Part shown: positions 56,249 to 64,000 of the stretch, piece by piece
Layout: each line of letters begins with the position of its first letter
How positions within the stretch are numbered: position 1 is the first letter of the stretch
DNA from: Favolaschia claudopus
Taxonomy: Eukaryota > Basidiomycota > Agaricomycetes > Agaricales > Mycenaceae
Assembly: GCA_037176885.1 (NCBI GenBank)
Contig: JAWWNJ010000056.1
Span: forward strand, 1 to 64,000
DNA length: 64,000 nucleotides
Direction of reading: 5' to 3'
Notes under the pieces: model-generated
Databases searched by the model: none
Seen by the model: the letters and a program-made list of their open reading frames with translations, nothing else
What the model was told of the DNA's origin: nothing
Translations under genes and position numbers: made by a program

Positions 56249-56493
56249 CTGTATCGTTTCGACCAAAGGTTCAGGTGACGGGTGACGAGCACCCGTGAAC
56301 TGAACAATTTTGAAGGTGGTGACGGTGACATTTGGGTTTTTCGCCCATAAAAAGCGAAAAAATGCCCCAAAAATTCCGGCCCGGCTTCGCCGGGCTACCA
56401 TATCGGGTAATTTGCGGTGCTGTGAACTGTTTGTTCGGTGAACAATGTTGGTGACGGGTGACACCCCGTGAACCTTTGGTCGAAACGATACAG
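56249..56493. mobile_element. MITE, TIR CTGTATCGTTTCGACCAAAG, TA target
   Basis: 245 bp, TA at 56247-56248 and 56494-56495. Inverted ends identical for about 27 bp, with GGTGACGGGTGAC repeats inside. Same terminal family as 31257-31760. Confidence 0.9.
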
Positions 56494-56689
56494 TAGCGTC
56501 GATGAGTGCGAAATGGTTGCTTGGGGAGGTGTAAGGAGGTGCGGGAGCCTGGAGGTGCTGGTTTGAGGCAGAGGAAATGCTAGAGTTCGGAATGGCGACG
56601 AAGCAAACAAGTTCGGCAGTTACTTGAGGCCCTGAGCCGGTATGTATATCGGAATCACATCGAAGGAAGGCGGTAGACGAGCACAAGAG

Positions 56690-58368
56690 CTAGTACAAGT
56701 CGAGGAGTTGGCGGCATTCAGCAGGACCAGGTCCACGCGGCCGGGTGGGAGGACCATTCCCACCCTTGACCTTCAATCCTGCCTCCTCATGCGTGACCCA
56801 AGTCGCGGGATCGTCTGCGACCAAGAAGTATGGGTACTTAGCTTCCGGATTACGCTCCCATGCATATTGCACTTTTTCTTCGAATATGGGGCATGTACGG
56901 TCTCCAGCTCCATGGCCGTGATACTCCCTCTTTGCGGCTTTGCAGTTGGCGCACGCCAACTGGTCGTCCGAAACCGTGCATGTCTCTGTTCGATGATTAG
57001 CCGCACATCGCGCACACACCTCAACCGGCGATTTGCACGTCGCGGCGAGATGATCCTGCCCAATTGCTTGACACTTGAGGCACCGCTTTGGTTCTGGTAA
57101 CATTTTTTCGCCCCGCACTTTACTACCTTCCATCCAGGCTCCATCCATGAACCGATTGGCTGCGGTGCGGTCCCGGAAGCCGCAAACCACATGAGCAACT
57201 TGTTGGCCTTCCTTTCGGCGCTGGGGTGCCTTGATCCAGGCAGCTTTAACAAGCGAGCCCCGCGGAAGGTTGTTGTCATCTTCGAGTATTTGAAGCGCTC
57301 CCGGGCCCTGTGGCTGGAAGGAAACCGGGACGTAGCGCACTAAAACATTAGCCAGTCTTTCTTTGTAAACAGACGTGCCTCCCAACGCCTCAAGAAAGGC
57401 GTTGATATTGGCTTTAACCCAGTTGACGGCTTCACTGCTGTTCATGTGAAGGAGGACTGCGTCGGCGCGTATTTTTGAAGCACCCAGAAAGCGGGAACCT
57501 TGCGGGGGGGCGTCCACATTATCCTGTCTCATCAGTACAATCGCTTGTTTGGCTTTCTCAACCAGTTCTTTTTCCGAAAGACCACTCATCCATTGCTGGA
57601 TGTGTGGTGCCTTTTCGATGAGTAACTGCCGCGTACGTGCCTCTGCTCCCGCAAGCGCCATAGCATGCTCATGTGGAAGTTGTCGCGTCACCGCAGCGGC
57701 GTAAGAGCGTGGAGCAGCAGCAGCAGCAGCCGTTGTGGTAGATTGTTGTGCTGTCGGGGTGCCGGCTTCAACATTGCGCTGAACTAAGTTTTTGAGATCG
57801 TCGTCTAGACGCGCCGCAGTTGTTGCAATGTCGGCGGCCTGCTCGTCAACGGTGCGTGTAAGCTGCACGGCCGCTGAGCGCAGGTCCTCCGCCATGCTTT
57901 TATGCTGCTCATATAGGTCATCATCGTGCTCGTGTGCTTTCACGGCGCTCAGCACCAAGTTAACTTTGTTGGCAATCTCGTCGAGTACATAGTCTGTGCG
58001 TCTGTCTTCTAGCACCACGGCCACAGCGCGTAATGAGTCCGCCGCCACCGTCGCGCCCGTCGGTAGAAAGGCAGCAATGCGAAGAATTACAGCAGAGAGT
58101 GCAGCGAAGGTGGACGTACGTGAATCCTCCCCCAAATATCCCTTAGCTATAAAGTGCTTGCGAGCATCCGTGACTGTCCATTCCGACCAGTCAGTTCCAC
58201 TAGTCCCAAGGCTGAGAGCCCTAGCCACATCTTGGCTGCGTCGACGGCGCTCCGCGTCGTCCGTGTTTGACTTTGTTGTTGCGACAGCGTTTGCTGCGAT
58301 TCCGACATGCTTCTTTGCGGCGTACTGCGGCCGTTTGTGGTAGTACTCTTACTGCTCGTAGTAGACAT
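56690..58368 (-). pseudogene. Tad-like LINE ORF1 (gag) with zinc knuckles, inserted in Copia gag
   Basis: A 512-codon frame (58228-56690) has a helical N-terminal half (EQHKSMAEDLRSAAVQLTRT), an AAAAPRSYAAAVTRQLPHEH linker typical of ORF1, an RRM-like middle and C-terminal knuckles RCLKCQAIGQDHLAATC, CARCAANHRTETC and CANCKAAKREYHGH. The likely true start is upstream at about 58368 (MSTTSSKSTTTNG.., Ser/Gln-rich) in another frame, implying one frameshift near 58240. The 5' end lies within Copia gag sequence, so the LINE inserted there. No ORF2 follows at the 3' side; the frame ends in unrelated sequence at about 56690. RNA-binding gag function is known for the family; this copy is probably inactive. 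Confidence 0.8.
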
Positions 58369-58389
58369 ATTGTATACGATGTAAGGAAG

Positions 58390-58955
58390 AAAGCTAAGGA
58401 TCTCGGAACTGTAGCATCGGGGAGAGACTTGAGCAGCATCCATGCCACATCAATGGGGCGAGCCATGCTGGTGAGGGTCATGTTTCCGGAGCGAAGCTTG
58501 GTGAGGTGGTCCTCAAACTTGGTGGAAGGGTCCCACTTTGTCTCGAGCATCTGGACGAGGGTGAAGAAGGCAGTGGCACCAATGTTGACCTTCTCGTTCT
58601 TGGCGACGATCGCGTCCCAGGTCTCTTTGGCTCCAGTGAGAAGAGCAACCGACATGAGAATCGAGTTGGAGATGAACTTGTGGATGATGCCACGGGCTCG
58701 AGCGTCGTGTACACGGAACGAGTCACGGATGGCGCTGGTGGAGGTGGTCACAACACGATAGATGGCAGAAACAGTGGTGGACAATGCTGCCGCTGCCTCA
58801 GCGGCAGCCTGCGTAGTAGCGGTGTCTTCCCCAGAAATTATGAGTGAAACCTTCTCCCTGGCGAACTCTCCTTCCATGCGGATCTTCCAGATTGGATAGT
58901 TGTCTGGTCCCTCCAGCACTGGCGTGGTAGATGCAGATTCGGATGTGGTCGCCAT
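58390..58955 (-). pseudogene. Ty1/Copia gag, truncated
   Basis: Starts at ATG 58955 and reads the gag/UBN2 pattern: GPDNYPIWKIRMEGEF (the NYxxWKxxM motif), AKETWDAIVAKNEKVN, LVQMLETKWDPSTKFEDHL and PIDVAWMLLKSLPD. In intact elements KSLP is followed by the rest of gag and a CCHC knuckle. Here homology stops shortly after it and the LINE begins. No protease, integrase or reverse transcriptase is present, and no LTR could be delimited between 58956 and 59534. Confidence 0.8.
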
Positions 58956-59534
58956 GTCTGGCGGATGACGTGGCCTGGAGTGCGGTCGTTTGCAATCTCC
59001 TGCAGCCGGTTGGTTTGGCTGTCAGAGACAGTTGAGCTGGGTCAATGCCTAGGGAGCTTTTGCGCAGTGAGACTGGCGTCGTACGAGGGCCCGTAACCTC
59101 TCAAAACTGGACGTCCCTAGACGAGTAACACGATTAGCTATGGAAATAATATAAGTAAGTGTGTCTCTGGTACATGTGGCTGAAGCCTCACCTCAGCGTC
59201 GTGTAGGTTAACAACAACAGCTGAGGAAAAGCTTGGCGCTTGGCCGAGATCAAGAGTATGACGTCTTTGGCACTGAGTAAAAGTTCTTAGTGACAAAGAC
59301 TGATCTGTGCAAGGCTGCGTCCAAGCTGCGTCCATCTGGGACTTGTGTTTAGCTCGCTCGCCCTCTGTTGGTTTCGACAATCCTTGCTGCCTGAAGAGGG
59401 CAAGGACCCTGTTTAAGTATGCACAGCTGTACTTTTATTCAACTGAGTGCAAATCAAGCTCGCATACGCCGCAACCAAGCATTGGGAAATAACAGGGCAA
59501 ATCTGAACATACAAATTATGGGAATATCGTGGTA
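58956..59534. other. Copia upstream flank; no LTR delimited
   Basis: Probably the former leader or LTR of the Copia element, but no terminal TG..CA pair, primer-binding site or second copy could be identified. Confidence 0.3.
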
Positions 59535-59922
59535 CAGCCGTTTTGGAAACAATATACGGGTTTTGATCAAGTGGTGCTCATTCGTTTGTGCTTACCTTTG
59601 TTTTGCTTCCCGTCACCAGCTCCACTTCAGCCGAATCTGATTTTCGCTTCCGCCACCCAAAGAACACCAGGAAAAAACAGGGGGTTAACAGAACCGAGGA
59701 TCAAGACTCAGCTGCTACTTGCCCAGAGCTCGACAGGGCCATGACTTGCGAGAAAGGGCGAAAACAAGAGACCAGCGGCACTTGATGTGGTACGGCAACG
59801 CCCCACAAAGTGGTGCTCCCGGCTTTGCCGATGACAGAATCGTCAACAAACGTAAGCACAAACGAACGAGCACCACAGACTAACACTCAATCGAAACCCG
59901 TATATTGTTTCCAAAACGGCTG
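59535..59922. mobile_element. Mariner-type MITE, TIR CAGCCGTTTTGGAAACAATA, TA target
   Basis: 388 bp, TA at 59533-59534 and 59923-59924. Inverted ends of about 33 bp. An inner GTGGTGCTC..GTTTGTGCTTAC block is also inverted. A truncated copy lies at 49048-49352. Confidence 0.9.
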
Positions 59923-59951
59923 TAACGGATCAGGAGGCATCTTCCCCGCCG

Positions 59952-60061
59952 GCGAGTGCAGCGAGCGGCAGTGCGGCGCCGCGGGCAAGGAATCCAGCAA
60001 GGCGGGGTTTGCCCCGACAAGCTGTGTACCCCCCGTAGGTAGGGACGCGAGCGCATGCGGC
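59952..60061 (+). repeat. GC-rich repeat, copy 2
   Basis: Partner of 17657-17773. It lies between the MITE at 59535-59922 and the H2A.Z gene, about 190 bp upstream of the first H2A.Z codon that can be read. Confidence 0.7.
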
Positions 60062-60252
60062 GATGCGGCGGCGCTGAAGCGGCCGACCGCGGCGAAATCA
60101 CGTCTTTTGCCGTGAGAACTTTCAATGTTTACGTCTGTTTCTCTCTGGCTAAGTACTTTGGAACTATACGTCCAGCACTCTGTCCCACTCAATTACTCGT
60201 CGTGCTCGTCTGCCGCTCACAACATACCATCATCGCGCTTACTTTGTCGTGC

Positions 60253-60719
60253 ATGCCGATACAACTGAGGAGTCAGAGAGCTGGTCTGCAGGTGAATAAA
60301 TTTCGCAATGTAGTGGGATTCATGTACTTCTTCTTCTTCCTCTTCTTCTTGACAGTTCCCTGTTGGACGTATACATCGTTACCTTAAGCGATCCACGCAA
60401 CATAAAGCTCGAATTGGAGCCAAGGCCGCTGTCTATACGGCTGCGGTATTGGAGTATTTAACCGCAGAAGTGCTTGAACTCGCAGGCAGGTACATTATTA
60501 ACTGCCTTAGCTGCAACGCTAAATTCTACCCCTTCAGGCAACGCGGTGAAGGATATGCGTCAAAAGCGTATAGCACCTCGACATCTGCAGCTCGCTATCC
60601 GTGGTGACGAAGAGCTCGACGCCCTCGTCCGCGCAACGATCCCTGGGGGTGGTGTCCTGCCTTTCATCCACAAGAGTCTCATGACCAGGCCACAGAAGGA
60701 TGCGGCAAGAAAAAAATGA
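60253..60719 (+). CDS. HTZ1: Histone H2A.Z, N-terminal tail missing
   Basis: Exons 60253-60291, 60356-60485 and 60538-60719 join to 116 codons. The fold is complete: [73 protein letters not shown] (acidic patch) and [12 protein letters not shown]. The IHKSL motif and the [13 protein letters not shown] form mark H2A.Z rather than canonical H2A. H2A.Z replaces H2A in promoter-flanking nucleosomes via the SWR1 complex. The readable start, MPIQLRSQ, replaces the ~18-20-residue Gly/Lys tail present in 128-134-aa family members; a further upstream exon was not found. Intron 1 is 64 bp GT..AG. Intron 2 (60486-60537) keeps the frame only with a GC donor; using the GT four bases later shifts it. Either a diverged functional copy or an early pseudogene. 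Confidence 0.85.
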
Positions 60720-61284
60720 AAGACGAAACGAGTATACACCATTTATGGACTATGTATCAATCTCTTACACCTGCGGCGACTAGTCTGTCGGAGAACTCGA
60801 CTTGGGATCTAGCACAAGGCTCTAAGCATCAGTGTGAATTAAAACGCCGACAGACTGACGAATAAGCAAAGATTTGGGTGCCTACGCCAGATTGGGAATG
60901 ACGCAAAAGGCGTCGAGAAGTAATTCTCAGTCGCAAAGTCGTCATAGGCAATTGATCCTACAATGCCCGGTTGCTATTGGTTCGTTGTGTTCGCGTCGCT
61001 GTCGACTTGGTGTCTGAGTCGGCGCAGTCGACGACGAGCTCCTATCTGGTGCTGCATTGGTCGATATGTAGTTTGCGCTTGGAGGTTCTGTCCCGATGCC
61101 TCATGACTGAGTTGTCAAAAACCCGCCAGCGGTCAAAGTAATACATACAAAGTGGTCTCCGCCACGAGCAGATTCCTACTGCCCCCACCTGCTTGGCCGC
61201 TTCCTCCTGCAGAGGGTCCATAAGGCTATGGGCGGGTTGCCTGCAGCATCTCTTGTCGCCTGCAGCGACAGAGACGCCCCATGG
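60720..61284. other. No gene recognised
   Basis: Short frames only. Confidence 0.3.
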
Positions 61285-61853
61285 AATAGGACCGATGGGA
61301 GTGAGCCCATCGCCCGAATTGGTTGAGGCAGTAAATGAATCAGGGCCTCGCGTAATACTACAGTTGTGACTAGTTTTGATGGCTAGCGATCAGCGATAAT
61401 TAGGCCGGCGATCCGGTGATTACTCGACGAACCTACATCTCTCGGGATTTCGGGTCGGGAAAGGTCGTCTGATGCTTCTCAAGAATAATGAAGCCTAAAT
61501 CTCAAAAATCAGAATTAAAATCGACGAGGAAGGCGCAGTCTGAGCAATTAGTAGCGGGCAGCGACCACCCGTGGGAACAACTGTTTTAGTTATCGATCAA
61601 AACCCGCATTCTTTCTCCGAAACGGCTGTAACTAAAATGGCCATCACTGGCCACACAATGCATTATCAGGATTCAGGTGTACCTGTGCCCGTGGTCGGAG
61701 TGAAATATTTCGAGCAACGTGGTATTCAGCGAGCACTCGCTCTCAAATGATGCGGCAGTGGTCGTGAAGATAGGAACCTGACAGAAGTTGACCATGGGTA
61801 GGCCTTCTATACTGACGAACGATTAAATCGTAGCCGATACCGCAGAAGTCAAT
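61285..61853. repeat. Right arm of long-range inverted repeat
   Basis: Reverse-complement partner of 4-260. About 300 bp at 61340-61645 has no counterpart in the left arm. That extra segment contains the orphan mariner-type terminus CGAAACGGCTG at 61592-61628. Confidence 0.85.
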
Positions 61854-63233
61854 TGACAGTATCGGAACGAAGAACGAGATATTCGAAACCAGGTAAGGAC
61901 AAATTCGAATATCGCGCGATTCGATAAGGAAACCTTGAAAGAACCAGGAAAATAAAGGTGAAACCGTCGACGATGGATTAACCAATTCGGCAACACAAGT
62001 AAGGCAGACTCAAGGCTTAGCAGGAGACTTAACGGGAAATTCATGGAATAAGAGCTCCGCCGTTCAAGAGTGCTGGGAGCATGAGGCAAAGCCAAAGCGC
62101 ATCGACATCCTGGCGGAATATCGCTCTAGGCTAACTTGCGTTCGTAATTATAATGTTGTCGACATGAAAATCCAGACCAATCTAAATCACAGAATCTGGG
62201 AGGCTGCAGACACCAGCTGATATATTTCGAGACAGATGTTCAAGCCCCAGATTGCAGTGTAGATGCAGACAAACTTGAAGCCTAAATCAATGGAGAATGT
62301 AACAACCAGCTCGTCGCCAAACGAAGAGTCGCAACGCACGCTCGCCAAGAGTGGCAATCAGGAAGGCGTAAAATTGGGGTTGTAACCCAACGAACGACGA
62401 GTGAAAAATCGGATAGATACAGTAAAACATTAGGAATAAGGACATGACAGGATACGGAATGTGGCCCGAGAAATGAGTTGTGGTGGAACATCTGCAGATC
62501 AGCCTTGGACGTGAGAATGACCTACCGTTTTGAATTTTGGATATTCGCAGGAAGATACAATCGGATGCTCTCCCCCACTAAGGGCCTGATCGGGTGCCTC
62601 AGAATCTGGCTCAGAATCGGAATCCGATCCAGAGTCACAAGTAGTCACGTCGTTACCTACTGTGACATATAGTCTTTGCTTCGCTCTTTTTCTCTATCCC
62701 AAATGCCTGACAACGTACCAACACAACTAGCTGCTATTTATCGACGACGCATCGCACTACATGCATGTTGGAAATAGGATCGGACGCGCCGACGTCATTC
62801 CCCTGGTTCCTATCCCGACTCATCACCCGTCTCCCTCTTATGCCTCACTACCGATTGACTGCTCATTTGTGTATATATTCCCCGTGTTTAGTGTATTCCT
62901 GTAGCTCTTGTACCCCCATCTCGTCGCTCTTCCGCGTCTCGAATATACCTGCTTGCGCTCGCTTCTCGTGTGAACCATAGCCTGTTTCAACAGGTTATGG
63001 GCCCCGAGCCCCTCCTCTGCCTCTGATTGTCTCGCTCTCCTGTCCTCGCTGCCTACTACCCCTATCCCTCGTTGCTCGCCGCTTCCCTGCCCCCCAACTC
63101 GATTTTGCGCCTGTGTTTGCTTGCGCCCGACCCCTGTGATCTGTGATTGACTGTGCGCTTGTGTTGCTTGCGCCCGAGAACCGAACGATGGAATCTGTGA
63201 TTGTGAAGGAAATATCGAGACTAGAGCATATTA
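61854..63233. other. No gene recognised
   Basis: Probably continues the repeat of which 61285-61853 is part, since homology in the left copy would lie outside the window. Frames at 61743-62095 on the minus strand give no family. Confidence 0.3.
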
Positions 63234-63337
63234 GCAAAATTCTAAGCGAGATTTCTTTGAATCCTGATTGGCCGCTCCACAACTCTCGACCAATCAGCGG
63301 TTGTAGAAAATCTCGCTTAGAATCTGCTAATAAGCTC
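63234..63337. mobile_element. 104-bp hairpin MITE, TIR GAGC-ATTAGCA, TA target
   Basis: TA at 63232-63233 and 63338-63339. Inverted ends contain ATTCTAAGCGAGATTT. The centre holds GATTGGCCGC and GACCAATCAGCGG, also inverted. Shares its terminus with 11053-11431 and its core motif with 38131-38275. Confidence 0.85.
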
Positions 63338-63701
63338 TACTGCAATGAAATGAACCCTGGATCAATCCCTGGACCTGACGATCTACCGTCTCTGACACAG
63401 ATGGAGGAAATAATCATCTCACCTGTGCATGCCTTGGTGTCGCTTTACCAAATTCAAATATTCTGGGCACTGTTGCAACTTTGTTCGTGATATAGCTGTG
63501 ACACACAACAAACTTACCCTTGTCTCAAACCTGCTCCAGTTCAAAAAAGATGGTGATGTCTGCTGGCAGCAGAACAGGAGGAATTAGCAGACCGGAGCAG
63601 CTCCCCGTGTGAGACGATGACCCGGCGTCATGAGTCGACCCCTAACTTGGACAGTGAGACACAGCCTTAACGGTCTTCTCACTGAACCAGATAAATATTC
63701 T

Positions 63702-63983
63702 ATGTATCCTCAGCAAAAAAGTGTCATAATAGGATGAAAGTACTTGAGAAACAATGCTAGTTATCACTTTGATTGACTGGAATTGAACCTCATTTGAGCT
63801 CGCAACGGCTGCTTGAAGTTGGTCCTTTTAGCTATTTTCTCTGCATTTTCAGCTATTTTGTGTGAAAATAGCCAACTTTGAGCGGCTGCTGTGAGCCCAA
63901 ATGAGGGTCAATTCCATTCAACCAAAGTGGAAACTAGGACTGTTTTTCAAGTACTTTCATCCTATTATGACACTTTTTCGCTG
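63702..63983. mobile_element. Inner copy of the fold-back MITE with enlarged loop
   Basis: Matches the central part of 43535-44122 (AAAAAAGTGTCATAATAGGA to its inverted mate) but lacks the outer CAGTGGTGGC ends. Its centre contains about 90 bp absent from the other copy, itself partly inverted (GCTATTTTCT..GAAAATAGC). Confidence 0.85.
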
Positions 63984-64000
63984 AACCCTCATTGTGTTTT

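Noticed and set aside
1..64000. CRISPR arrays, rRNA genes, bacterial operons
   Set aside because: No regularly spaced identical short repeats, no rRNA-like conserved stretches, and spliced genes throughout.

Overview
The window reads as a gene-poor, transposon-rich stretch of a basidiomycete (probably agaricomycete) nuclear genome. Introns in the genes that can be assembled are 44-64 bp with GT..AG borders (one is GC..AG). Recognisable host genes are a CSC1/OSCA-type channel and a histone H2A.Z. The mobile DNA includes a tyrosine-recombinase retrotransposon, Tad-like LINE gag ORFs, Copia fragments and many short terminal-inverted-repeat (TIR) elements. No rRNA, tRNA, CRISPR or prokaryotic operon structure was seen. 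No species is assigned.

Layout. 0-5.2 kb: one arm of a window-scale inverted repeat, a 141-bp direct repeat, a broken SUB2 helicase copy and duplicated pyrimidine-rich leader-like segments. 5.6-7.7 kb: an unrecognised spliced gene, now broken and split by a 5'-truncated LINE end. 8-18 kb: almost only repeats, including TIR elements at 9.5, 11.1, 11.7, 12.3 and 14.5 kb and a telomere-like tract at 12.25-12.9 kb. 18.5-19 kb: an EST1/SMG7-like pseudogene. 19.8-23.8 kb: a spliced gene of unknown function whose 579-codon frame can be followed exactly, but which carries two related ~0.92-kb elements, each with a perfect 6-bp target duplication. 26-32 kb: LINE and Copia fragments, a hAT-like element and TA-flanked MITEs. 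33-35.4 kb: a decayed DIRS/Ngaro-like retrotransposon interrupted by a 197-bp element with a 3-bp target duplication. 35.6-37.1 kb: a third large element with the TATGG terminus and a 43-base C run. 38.4-41.2 kb: an intact 8-exon, 820-aa CSC1-like gene, the clearest host gene here. 43.5-46.4 kb: a fold-back MITE, a LINE gag fragment and a small spliced gene with an OB-fold-like pattern. 48-59.9 kb: more MITEs, a LINE gag ORF cut at its zinc knuckle, and a LINE gag nested in a Copia gag. 60.25-60.72 kb: an H2A.Z gene lacking most of its N-terminal tail. 61.3-64 kb: the other inverted-repeat arm, a small hairpin MITE and a second copy of the fold-back element.

The host genes do not form a functional cluster. 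The main information here is insertion history. Several insertions can be read to the base because a second copy, a target duplication or an open reading frame supplies the empty site.
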